Positions 8,187-15,584 of a DNA stretch of 19,744 nucleotides are shown here, piece by piece. Both the position numbers and the translations under genes were made by a program. The notes beneath the pieces are model-generated. The model was not told where the DNA came from. It worked only from the letters and a program-made list of their open reading frames with translations, and made no database searches. How positions within the stretch are numbered: the first letter of the stretch is position 1; each line of letters starts with the position of its first letter. The stretch covers positions 1 through 19,744 of the forward strand of contig QMQS01000006.1 of NCBI GenBank assembly GCA_003650585.1. Direction: 5' to 3'. This DNA is from Candidatus Woesearchaeota archaeon. GTDB lineage: Archaea; Nanobdellota; Nanobdellia; Woesearchaeales; B29-G15.

Positions 8187-9738
8187 CAAGCTTCTTGTTT
8201 GCTTTTACAGCTTCCATCAAGCCCTCTTTATTTGTGTAGTAAAGCCCCATTACCCTACCAACCTCATCCACTGAGTCAACATCATTCTTAACCATCCACT
8301 TCAAAACCGCCTTTTTCTCTTCTAAATCCCTCATTATCTGTGGGAGAGTCATGCCAGTAAATAGCGATATTTTGGAGAATAGTGTGGATCTGGTTTTGGT
8401 ATTGCCCCTTGCCAACGTCTTCTTGAAGAAGGGCGTTTCTTTGAATTCTCTCGAACCCTGTTGGTATTGTATGAGCACCCTAGCGTCACCTGTCTCTGTC
8501 ACCTCTGCCACTTGGAATGTTTTTCTCAACCCAGTGCGTCTGTTTCTAAACTGAACCAGGATTACAGACACAGCCGGAATCATACTTTTGGGTATGCTAA
8601 TAGGTGGAGAGGTCAGCCTTGTAATTGCCTCAAATGCTGTGTTGGCGTGCACAGTTGCATAAACAGAATGGCCAGTGTGAATTGCCTCGAAGAGCACCTC
8701 GGCTTCCCTCTGCCTCCTTATCTCACCAACTATTAACCGGTCTGGTCTCATTCTAAGCGAGTTAACCAACAAGTCCAGCATTGTTATCCCACCCTTGCCC
8801 TCAGGGTTCGGCGTCCTAGTTATCATAGGTATCCAATGAAGAAACTTGGGTAAGCGTAGCTCGTGGGTATCCTCAATGGATATAATCCTCTGGTTGGGTG
8901 GGAAAAAGTTTGCTACAACATTGAGCATTGAGGTCTTACCAGAGGCAGTACCACCAGCAATGATGATTGAGAGTTCATACTGAACACTGAGCCATAGTAT
9001 TGCAGCAGCCATGACAGATATCGTTTCGTTCTTGATAAAGTCAGTAATGGTCCAAGGCTTGGATGCAAACTTCCTCAAGGTTATTGTGTTACCCCTAAGA
9101 GAGATGGGTGCCATTGTGGCATTCACCCTATCACCGCCAAGGAGGTTGGCATCCATCAATGGATTCAGCACAGATATTTGCCTGTCCACCTTGCGACCTA
9201 TCATAGTGGCATAGTGCTTTATCTCGTCCTCAGATTTCACCCAGATATTGGTCTTGAGCCACCCAAATTTCCTCTGATAAACCCAAACTGGTTCTGATGC
9301 AGAGTTGATGGCAATCTCCTCCAGGTTTGGGTCATCCATGAGTATCTCTATCTTACCCATGCCAAGGCTCTTTTGTATGAGGTAAGTGCTGAGGTAATGC
9401 ACTGCCTTCTCGTCCAAATCTGGGAAATACTTTTCCACAAGCAACCTTATGTTACGCATAAAGGTCTTCTCCACTTCTGACTGCCTCTCCTCTTGAAGCA
9501 ACTCCCTAAGTTCAAGGTTCACCTGCTCAATAAGCTTGTCCCTTATCTGGTCAAGAATGATCTCAGTGTGCTCACTTATCTCTGAGATAGAGACAAAGTA
9601 TGTGGGCACAAAGTCATCCTTCTTTTTGATGATATACACAGTAACAGGAATCTCATTAGAAGTAAAACTATACTTGCCAAGCAGGGTTGAGCCAAGCGGT
9701 AACACCTGCTCTGCCTCTCTATCCTTCTTGCTTACCAT
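8179..9738 (-). CDS. Type II/IV secretion-type ATPase (GspE/FlaI/TadA family) powering pilus assembly
   Basis: Hexameric cytoplasmic ATPase that drives pilin assembly with the two T2SSF proteins just downstream. Counting from ATG 9738 (519 residues), the N-terminal domain covers about 1-250. The Walker A loop GGTASGKT is at 262-269, the Asp box SIEDTHE around 287-293, Walker B DRLIVGE at 333-339, and the His box HTGHSVYATVHANT at 354-367. All catalytic motifs are intact and length is normal for the archaeal members. The start is supported by GGGGTGAT at 9747-9740, in the standard register with ATG. A TTG at 9759 overlapping the upstream stop is a less likely alternative. No arlCDE, arlF, arlG or arlH neighbours are present, so an archaellum motor is unlikely; a pilus or secretion motor is preferred. 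Confidence 0.93.
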   Translation of the reverse strand: MVSKKDREAEQVLPLGSTLLGKYSFTSNEIPVTVYIIKKKDDFVPTYFVSISEISEHTEIILDQIRDKLIEQVNLELRELLQEERQSEVEKTFMRNIRLLVEKYFPDLDEKAVHYLSTYLIQKSLGMGKIEILMDDPNLEEIAINSASEPVWVYQRKFGWLKTNIWVKSEDEIKHYATMIGRKVDRQISVLNPLMDANLLGGDRVNATMAPISLRGNTITLRKFASKPWTITDFIKNETISVMAAAILWLSVQYELSIIIAGGTASGKTSMLNVVANFFPPNQRIISIEDTHELRLPKFLHWIPMITRTPNPEGKGGITMLDLLVNSLRMRPDRLIVGEIRRQREAEVLFEAIHTGHSVYATVHANTAFEAITRLTSPPISIPKSMIPAVSVILVQFRNRRTGLRKTFQVAEVTETGDARVLIQYQQGSREFKETPFFKKTLARGNTKTRSTLFSKISLFTGMTLPQIMRDLEEKKAVLKWMVKNDVDSVDEVGRVMGLYYTNKEGLMEAVKANKKLGG

Positions 9739-9739
9739 A

Positions 9740-9747
9740 ATCACCCC
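9740..9747 (-). promoter_or_regulatory. Shine-Dalgarno site that decides the ATPase start
   Basis: GGGGTGAT lies one base before ATG 9738. GGTGAT pairs with the downstream part of the anti-Shine-Dalgarno sequence, so this short gap is the normal register (equal to GGAGG with a 5-base spacer). Confidence 0.65.
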
Positions 9748-9755
9748 TTTTTCAA

Positions 9756-10910
9756 TCAACTCTCAAGCAAGAGTTTTAGCTTTTGTAGCTTTTTATCAAA
9801 AATTTCCTTGCTCTTTTTTATCTCATTGAATTTCTTCAGGAGCGGGGCAATCTCCGCCTCCACGTCAGCCTCGCCATGCACACCCATGTGTCTCGCTTCT
9901 GACACCAGCAATGAGACCTCTGTCTCCAATAGAGCCAGTCCTTTTGATATCTCAGTAACTAGCCCATCTACTGCCTCGGTTTTGTTCATGATTGATTTGA
10001 ACTCCTTCACAAGCTTGCTGACTCCTTCTGGAGCAAGCTTGCTCTCCTTGAGTTTTGTCTCAATCTGCCTCAGCACTGCCTCCTGTTTCTTCATCAATTG
10101 CTGCTCCTTTTCAACCAAGCTCTTCATTAGTTTGGGTATCTCACTCTGCCTATGCTCTATCACTTGCTTGAGGTGCTCAGCAAGATGCTCTAATCTGGAC
10201 ATATCGTGTTTGGCTTTTTCCACCCTCAGAGCAGACCTCCCAAGTTGCTTTTTCATGTCCAATATCCTCTTCTGTAATCCCTCCAATTCCTCGTATATCT
10301 TCGCCTCGGTCTCTTCAATCTCTTCACTAAACCTCACCTCACTCTCGATACTCCTCTCCTTTGCCTTGATTCTTTTGATGAGGTTGCTGTACTCCTTGCT
10401 CTTCTGCTCCAACTCTGCTTTTATCCCCTCCAAGTAACTCATAAGCCGTGCTTGCTCCTTAGTGATTCTGGTACTAAGCCCCCTCTTTAGGTTTAAGAGT
10501 TGCTCCAATTCATCAAGTGCCTTTTTATCGAGCTTGAATTCTGATTGAAGTCTGTGCTTAAACCTGTCATAGTCCTTTTTGAACTCACTCACAAACTTTA
10601 GGTTCTTATCCACCTGCTGTAAGAACCTCTCTGCCTTGTTAATAAACCCCTCCCGCTTGTTCATAAACTCTGTTTTGCGTTTCTTTATTTCTGAAGATGA
10701 CAATGACTTTTTGTAGAGATAGGGTTTGGTGAGCACATACCTAAACTCGATTACACCCCTCCTAGTGAGGAAGTTTGCCCATTCCTCAACAAGCCTCTCA
10801 GGTATGTCCAGTTCCCTAGCTGCCTCTTGGATAGATACCTTACCCTTTTCGATGACCAATTGAACAAGTCTATCAACACCAGTAGATATCTCTAATTTTC
10901 TTTTAGCCAT
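9756..10910 (-). CDS. Winged-helix / long coiled-coil protein of the pilus operon
   Basis: Cytoplasmic protein of 384 residues with no membrane span. Residues about 8-62 read as a winged helix-turn-helix (GVDRLVQLVIEKGKVSIQEA, then AARELDIPERLVEEWANFLT and RRGVIEFRYVLTKPYL). Residues about 75-360 are Lys/Glu/Leu-rich heptad-like coiled coil broken into several helices. I recall this pairing directly upstream of FlaI-type ATPases in DPANN genomes, without a known role. It could be a regulator or, more likely given the coiled coil and operon position, a cytoplasmic scaffold or adaptor for the ATPase; that is inference. ATG 10910 is preferred over an in-frame ATG 75 bases upstream because a TATA box at 10934-10945 predicts a transcript starting at about 10910. 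The gene therefore seems to have an internal promoter as well as the operon promoter. Confidence 0.8.
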   Translation of the reverse strand: MAKRKLEISTGVDRLVQLVIEKGKVSIQEAARELDIPERLVEEWANFLTRRGVIEFRYVLTKPYLYKKSLSSSEIKKRKTEFMNKREGFINKAERFLQQVDKNLKFVSEFKKDYDRFKHRLQSEFKLDKKALDELEQLLNLKRGLSTRITKEQARLMSYLEGIKAELEQKSKEYSNLIKRIKAKERSIESEVRFSEEIEETEAKIYEELEGLQKRILDMKKQLGRSALRVEKAKHDMSRLEHLAEHLKQVIEHRQSEIPKLMKSLVEKEQQLMKKQEAVLRQIETKLKESKLAPEGVSKLVKEFKSIMNKTEAVDGLVTEISKGLALLETEVSLLVSEARHMGVHGEADVEAEIAPLLKKFNEIKKSKEIFDKKLQKLKLLLES

Positions 10911-10933
10911 AATCTCGGATGGAGGGTTAGTAG

Positions 10934-10945
10934 TATAAAAAGGTT
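10934..10945 (-). promoter_or_regulatory. Internal TATA box before the winged-helix/coiled-coil gene
   Basis: On the minus strand CCTTTTTATACT lies in the 53-base gap after the upstream pilin-like gene, and its centre is about 26 bases before ATG 10910, predicting a leaderless transcript. There is no convincing Shine-Dalgarno site before that ATG, which fits. Confidence 0.5.
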
Positions 10946-10963
10946 TCTGTGGAGAACCACCCT

Positions 10964-11896
10964 CTACTTCGTAATATCCTCGCATTGATAAACTGCTAAG
11001 TGCTCAGTGTCCAACCTGAACCAATCCTCATATGTGTTGTTTATTATGTGTACTGCCCTTGTGCTAGCATTGGCATACAAATAATCCACACAACTCCTCT
11101 CGTACGTCACCAAGCCCTGAGCTGAGAATTCAGGCAGATACACCAAACTCTCAATACCATACTCTGAAGCAGTGAAATTGCCCTCTAATCTCATCAAAAA
11201 ATTTGGAGCCACTGAGGAAGCTATATAGTAAGAGTGGTTGATATGCCTCTTGAGATTGGTGGTGTTGGTGCCATTCACAAAATAACTATAAGGGGTGATG
11301 TTTATAGTATTGAAAACCCTGCCATAACTCATTATAGGGTAAACAGGGTCTTCTAAACCCAGTATGCTTAAACTGGTAGTTTGGGCAATACTAGTATTCC
11401 AAGAGGCAATCCCCTTTGAATCCAGCAACAAAACAGAGATGTTTATGCTAAGGTCGATGCTCCAAGGCGAAACCATTCTAAACTCCACACTGTTGAGAGT
11501 TACTGAGAGGTTTATTGCATATGAGTTGGCAATGCTCTGCACCCTTGTTACCCATTCACCAAAGGTGTGATTCTCTAGCACTTGGAGTTGTTCACCACCC
11601 ACTGTACCATTCTCAAATATCTCAACCAGCCTTGTTTGTACATCATCAATGTACTCACCCCTCTCAATCACATAATCCACCAAGCCAACCAGAGCCCTAT
11701 ACCCAGTGATATAGCTAACCCTGCTGAGGTCGTCCTCAAGGTCTTTTAGAAAGCGGTTCATACTAACCACTCTAGCCTTGACCCCGCGCTCGCTCTGGGT
11801 GGTGCCATGCTCAAACTTGAAGTTTAGAACCACGAGTAGAAGGAGGATTAGCAAAACAGTCACAATTGTGTAAAAGAACCCTCTCTTGCCTACCAA
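10964..11896 (-). CDS. Pilin-like surface protein with many N-glycosylation sequons
   Basis: Short basic start (MVGKRGFFYT) followed by a strongly hydrophobic helix (about 8-26), then an external domain to residue 310. The layout is that of an uncleaved or class III-type pilin-like subunit; KRGFF before the span is common in large DPANN pilus-operon proteins. The rest is not a family I can name. About 12 NxS/T sequons lie in the external part, against about one in the whole ATPase. Only two cysteines are present, both near the C-terminus. The TTG start at 11896 is supported by GAGGTGA four bases upstream, and no other start codon fits. It overlaps the preceding gene by 7 bases. Probably a minor or tip subunit of the filament. 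Confidence 0.72.
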   Translation of the reverse strand: MVGKRGFFYTIVTVLLILLLLVVLNFKFEHGTTQSERGVKARVVSMNRFLKDLEDDLSRVSYITGYRALVGLVDYVIERGEYIDDVQTRLVEIFENGTVGGEQLQVLENHTFGEWVTRVQSIANSYAINLSVTLNSVEFRMVSPWSIDLSINISVLLLDSKGIASWNTSIAQTTSLSILGLEDPVYPIMSYGRVFNTINITPYSYFVNGTNTTNLKRHINHSYYIASSVAPNFLMRLEGNFTASEYGIESLVYLPEFSAQGLVTYERSCVDYLYANASTRAVHIINNTYEDWFRLDTEHLAVYQCEDITK

Positions 11897-13689
11897 GTTC
11901 TCACCTCAATTATCATCGGTCCCCAGAGACTCGGGACTTGGCTGAGTCCAACCACTTCTGAGGATATATCCAATGCTGTCGAGAAATCACCCAGGGTTTG
12001 GTTTAATCTGGCTATTGCGTCCTCTAATGCCTCCTCCTCTGTATCAAATGTGTTACCATAGGACACGAAATTCCTAACCATGAATGTATAAACTGCAAAT
12101 GATTTATCCGGGTTTATAGCATAACCCCAACCAAACTCTTGTGTGTAGTTATTGGTGCCGTTTCTCATATGCTCTGCTAGAAACCCGAAGCGTGCAAGCT
12201 CTACAATGAGGGGCTGGGGTGGGTGGCTATACAGTGCTTGGCCATTAACACTCACCACCTGAGATGGGTCAGAACCAGTGTAATATAGCCATGCAAACTG
12301 TGAATCGAGGTATAGGGGCATTGTTATATTCGAAACATTAAACTCCCAGTTGAGGTATCTATAAAAGTTCCCCAATAGGGGTGTGTGGTAATCCTTAACC
12401 TCAACCTCTTGGGTTATATCTATGTATCCATAAACATCTGTGGGCAGATCCATCTCAGTATAAACATAGCTGTTGTTGTAGAGAATTCTCCAGTCCCCAA
12501 GGTACTCCCGCTCATTGAAAGTATCTAAGTCTACTATAAACCAAAAATACTCACCAGTGAGGTTTGAGTAGTGGATGCCATTGCTCTCAAATGCACTCTC
12601 AATCTCGGTGTTGTTCCATAACACATGCTTATTTGTAACGTTCTTTGTTGAAACAGTATACTCCTGCCCTTGATACACAAAATAGAGTGTGGCTTGGGTG
12701 GCATTGAGGGTTAAATTCACATGCATACTTGTAATATTACCGAGGGCAAATATGGGCTTTTTGTAGCGTATGCTACACCTCGAACGCACCTCACCAAAGT
12801 AATGGTAGTTTATGTTTGTCATTGTATTGGTTATATTTGTCTCATAACTAATCACAAGGTGTGAAGCACCATCATCACCACCAAGCTCTCCACTGGAACC
12901 AAACCTATACACCACCCTTGCAGTGTTCTCGCCAGGGTGGAAATACGACTCCAGGTCTTCAATAAGTTTATCCCCAGTGCCATCAGAGCCGGGTATGTAC
13001 TCACCATTGATATAAGCCTTGAACTTGTTGTCAGTATAGGCTGCCTCTATAAACCACCATGCATCATTTATGGTGAGGTTGCTTGGAAGTGAGACCCTAT
13101 AGGTTATATTAACCTTGTTCTGATTGTTGCCCCCACCGGGCTTCTTAACAGAACTATATATTACATCACCCATTACAACTTGTGTGGTGTTCTTTTTTGT
13201 TTTCTTTGCATAAGCCCTAGCCAAAAATCCAGTCCTCTTTCTTCGTTTGGTAATCCCTGAGACCATACGCTTTGTTGAGAGGATGCTTGTGGATAAAGGG
13301 GTAGAGGTGTTAAAGATAAGCTCTGAATCAACCCAAACCCCAAAATCCTGTCCACTGGGCAAGTAATGGGATGCAAAATCCTCGAGCAAGCCCCTCGCCA
13401 AAGTTAAATTGTCCTGACTATAAAACTCACCAACCTGCTCTGCTATTGTGTTCTCAGGGTTGGTTATTAAGCCCTCTTGGGTTAGGTTTCTAACAAAATC
13501 TGTGTCCATCTCTCGGATGGTCAACTCTGCAAGTATGTTGGCAATGTCTGAAGCCCTGTAATCCACTGAGAGATCCGGCTCGCTCATGAATTGGCTCAAA
13601 CCAACCTTTAGTATAAGCATTATGAGTATAGTAGCAAAAACAGCATCAAATGTGAAGTAATAACCCCGCTGTCGCTTGCTTATACCCAT
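11890..13689 (-). CDS. Large pilin-like surface protein with beta-sandwich modules and dense sequons
   Basis: This 599-residue protein begins ISKRQRGYYFTFDAVFATIL with a hydrophobic helix at about 11-30. A helical region (about 45-110) follows, then a basic stretch near 140-168 that looks like an exposed linker. Next come beta-rich modules at about 190-283 (KAYINGEYI, then FHPGENTARVVYRF) and about 318-395. The C-terminus (SLWGPMIIEVRTW) is a signature I recall from large proteins of DPANN pilus operons. The first module has the same strand, NG turn, GxN strand order as the repeats of the protein at 1461-2660. About 19 NxS/T sequons are present. ATG 13689 has GGAGGTG just upstream and overlaps the preceding gene by 10 bases. 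Likely a glycosylated tip or adhesin subunit; binding partner unknown. Confidence 0.75.
   Translation of the reverse strand: MGISKRQRGYYFTFDAVFATILIMLILKVGLSQFMSEPDLSVDYRASDIANILAELTIREMDTDFVRNLTQEGLITNPENTIAEQVGEFYSQDNLTLARGLLEDFASHYLPSGQDFGVWVDSELIFNTSTPLSTSILSTKRMVSGITKRRKRTGFLARAYAKKTKKNTTQVVMGDVIYSSVKKPGGGNNQNKVNITYRVSLPSNLTINDAWWFIEAAYTDNKFKAYINGEYIPGSDGTGDKLIEDLESYFHPGENTARVVYRFGSSGELGGDDGASHLVISYETNITNTMTNINYHYFGEVRSRCSIRYKKPIFALGNITSMHVNLTLNATQATLYFVYQGQEYTVSTKNVTNKHVLWNNTEIESAFESNGIHYSNLTGEYFWFIVDLDTFNEREYLGDWRILYNNSYVYTEMDLPTDVYGYIDITQEVEVKDYHTPLLGNFYRYLNWEFNVSNITMPLYLDSQFAWLYYTGSDPSQVVSVNGQALYSHPPQPLIVELARFGFLAEHMRNGTNNYTQEFGWGYAINPDKSFAVYTFMVRNFVSYGNTFDTEEEALEDAIARLNQTLGDFSTALDISSEVVGLSQVPSLWGPMIIEVRTW
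11901..11907 (-). promoter_or_regulatory. Shine-Dalgarno site for a TTG start
   Basis: GAGGTGA on the minus strand is separated by GAAC from TTG 11896. It lies inside the last codons of the preceding gene and is the reason for accepting the TTG start. Confidence 0.65.
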
Positions 13690-14771
13690 GCATACACCTC
13701 CATCCTCATTACCCTGCTTCCCATAATGAGGTAGCGCTCAATCTTTGCAAGGTGCTCGGATTGTATGCTATTGGGCTCCAAATCTGAGCAATTACCAATT
13801 ATATTGTACCTTATAGCGTCCATAACCCTAGCCCAAAGTTTTCTACCAGTAACTGAATCATTGATGGAAAAGTTACTGAGATAAACCACACTCCCATTGC
13901 CATAGCTCCATTCTGCAACTAGGGAATGGTTTGCTGTGTTTTCCACCAGAGATAAAATGCTAGAGTTGGTGGAGTTTAGGGTAGTGGAGTAGTACATAGA
14001 AACATTCTGGTTTTGTACAAACCTAAACATCTCATTCTCTTGTGTGGCCAAGCCCCAGCCCCCACTCTCGCTTAAAAAACTCACATTCAGCAGGTCTCCA
14101 CCAATTACACCACTCATGACCAAATGTGTGCCATTGGCAACCACTTCCTCCAAGCGTGCCAATTTTTGCTGGAGCGTAAGCCCGCCAGTGTCGTCAAAGT
14201 GTGGGTTTTCAATCACCAGAAGTTGGTAATTAGAGATATTTGAGAAAAAATCATCCACACTCGAGAGGTTGTACAAATCCCCACCCAAAGCAGTTATATT
14301 TGATACAATAAAGCCTAGCCCTTGACTCTTAGTATAATAACCAATGCTGTTACTTGCGGCCAATCCATAATCATACCCCAATGAACAATAGCCACCTATA
14401 TTGATAACACTCCCAGTGGCATTGGTGAACACCACAATAAACTCATTGCCCACACCAAGCAATCTCTTAAGCTCATTGTAACTGAGGCGTTTTGCTTCAA
14501 AGAGTTTGAAAGGTGATGCTCTAGACCCATCAGAGTTCATCAACCCAACCCTTGTAACCTTTTGAAATGTCCAGTTTTGTGGGGTGCCTTGAGTGCTTAA
14601 GCCCTCCGCTATACTCATGGCTTGACGCTTGAGTGAGGCATAATCAATATCCCCCTGCGGGGAAATATTGTTCAACACACGATAAAACACAGTTATAAGT
14701 AGTATGAACACGAAAAGAGAGAGCATAAAATCTGAGTACCAAACCTGAGCCTTAATTGAGATATACAACAC
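13680..14771 (-). CDS. Pilin-like surface protein with a possible GATase/flavodoxin-like external domain
   Basis: N-terminal IKAQVWYSDFMLSLFVF with a hydrophobic helix at about 12-30 resembles the class III-type signal of the other operon subunits. Residues about 145-325 show alternating strands and helices: LGFIVSNI, then NYQLLVIENPHFDD, a helix, VANGTHLVMSG, and GNGSVVYLSN followed by a final helix. This is the pattern of class I glutamine-amidotransferase-like (ThuA-like) folds used as non-catalytic external domains, and no catalytic cysteine is evident. About 16 NxS/T sequons are present. The start is unsure: GTG 14771 and TTG 14768 both overlap the upstream gene (20 or 17 bases), with AGAGGGG very close by. 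The end overlaps the next gene by 10 bases. Probably a filament subunit; the domain call is inference. Confidence 0.7.
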   Translation of the reverse strand: MLYISIKAQVWYSDFMLSLFVFILLITVFYRVLNNISPQGDIDYASLKRQAMSIAEGLSTQGTPQNWTFQKVTRVGLMNSDGSRASPFKLFEAKRLSYNELKRLLGVGNEFIVVFTNATGSVINIGGYCSLGYDYGLAASNSIGYYTKSQGLGFIVSNITALGGDLYNLSSVDDFFSNISNYQLLVIENPHFDDTGGLTLQQKLARLEEVVANGTHLVMSGVIGGDLLNVSFLSESGGWGLATQENEMFRFVQNQNVSMYYSTTLNSTNSSILSLVENTANHSLVAEWSYGNGSVVYLSNFSINDSVTGRKLWARVMDAIRYNIIGNCSDLEPNSIQSEHLAKIERYLIMGSRVMRMEVYAWV

Positions 14772-15138
14772 CCCCTCTATTTGCTATACGGTTGCTACCC
14801 TTGTTTATACCACCCACCACACTTGGGATTGAAAAAGATACCTCATACTCGCCAGAGGTGAGTATAAGTTGGTTGCTCTGTATCGAGATGTTATAGCTGG
14901 TGTCTGCAACCTCACTCGGTAATGTAAAGCTCCTTGAATACCCACTCTTGGATGTGGCAGCAAGCAGTATCTCAGATTGGACTGACTCTCCGAGGTCTTG
15001 TAAGCCAAGAAAGAGTCGCTTAGAGTTGACTGATTTTGTCTCGAGATACACTGTTGCCACAAATATCAGGGTTATGACAAGAATCAAAGCAACTATAATG
15101 ACAAATTCCAAAGCCATCTGGGTTTTGCTAGAGTACAT
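14752..15138 (-). CDS. Small class III prepilin (second in operon)
   Basis: MYSSKTQMALEFVIIVALIL is a class III (EppA-type) prepilin start: a short basic leader, then Q-x-x-x-E-F beginning the hydrophobic helix. Cleavage is expected before Gln7. The mature protein has one hydrophobic N-terminal helix (about 7-32) and a short beta-rich head with little to recognise and one sequon. The length of 128 residues is normal for a pilin. ATG 15138 starts one base after the stop of the other small pilin gene (TAAGATG), so this start is preferred to an in-frame ATG 57 bases upstream that would overlap that gene. Major or minor pilin status cannot be told from the sequence. Confidence 0.82.
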   Translation of the reverse strand: MYSSKTQMALEFVIIVALILVITLIFVATVYLETKSVNSKRLFLGLQDLGESVQSEILLAATSKSGYSRSFTLPSEVADTSYNISIQSNQLILTSGEYEVSFSIPSVVGGINKGSNRIANRGGVVYLN

Positions 15139-15139
15139 C

Positions 15140-15550
15140 TTATTCCACAACACTAATATTAACCCCGTTCTCAAGGGCTTGCACGCGAATCTCATAGAGC
15201 CCTGAGCTCTGTGGCAAACTCCCAGTAAGGTTTATCTTTGTCTCAGCAAACACATCACTATCACCATGGGTGGTTTCCATAACAAAGAGAATGGTGTTCT
15301 GAAGGATTGTTGCGTTCTTTATGTAGGACGGGAACTGGAGTTTGAGAGTGGTTTTGGTTGGGGCGCCGAAATAATAGACGGCTTCAGCTGTATCCACAAG
15401 CTTTCTTGCAATTTGTAATGCCTGTTGCTGAGAAATCTGCTCGTTTGATACAGATGAGTAAGTGTAAACTATCACTGCAATCGGGACAATCAACAACAGA
15501 GTAATGCCAAGTACGGCAAGGTACTCCATTGCGAATTGACCCCTTGACAC
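15140..15550 (-). CDS. Small class III prepilin, first gene of the pilus operon
   Basis: SRGQFAMEYLAVLGITLLL is a textbook class III signal: a basic leader ending in G, then Q-F-A-M-E-Y at the start of the hydrophobic helix, with cleavage before the Gln. The mature pilin has one N-terminal helix, then a beta-rich head with about three sequons. Total length is 136-137 residues. GTG 15550 is used; TTG 15553 is equally possible. Both follow GGGGTGAT at 15565-15558. An in-frame ATG at 15580 lies before the predicted transcript start and is rejected. As the promoter-proximal gene it is the best candidate for the major pilin of the filament, which is inference from position. No matching prepilin peptidase gene lies in this window. 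Confidence 0.84.
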   Translation of the reverse strand: MSRGQFAMEYLAVLGITLLLIVPIAVIVYTYSSVSNEQISQQQALQIARKLVDTAEAVYYFGAPTKTTLKLQFPSYIKNATILQNTILFVMETTHGDSDVFAETKINLTGSLPQSSGLYEIRVQALENGVNISVVE

Positions 15551-15557
15551 CAATAGT

Positions 15558-15565
15558 ATCACCCC
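15558..15565 (-). promoter_or_regulatory. Shine-Dalgarno site of the first pilin gene
   Basis: GGGGTGAT on the minus strand lies 4 bases before TTG 15553 and 7 bases before GTG 15550. It excludes the in-frame ATG 15580, which lies upstream of it. Confidence 0.6.
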
Positions 15566-15584
15566 TTTTGTGAGAAACATGCCA

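Noticed and set aside
9808..10437. A 209-residue plus-strand reading frame
   Set aside because: It is the antisense of the coiled-coil gene; its Ser/Leu-rich composition is the mirror of Lys/Glu-rich codons, and it has no promoter or family features.
6308..15550. Archaellum (arl/fla) operon
   Set aside because: The ATPase and platform proteins fit, but arlCDE, arlF, arlG and arlH are missing, the platform is split in two, and three large pilin-like subunits are present.
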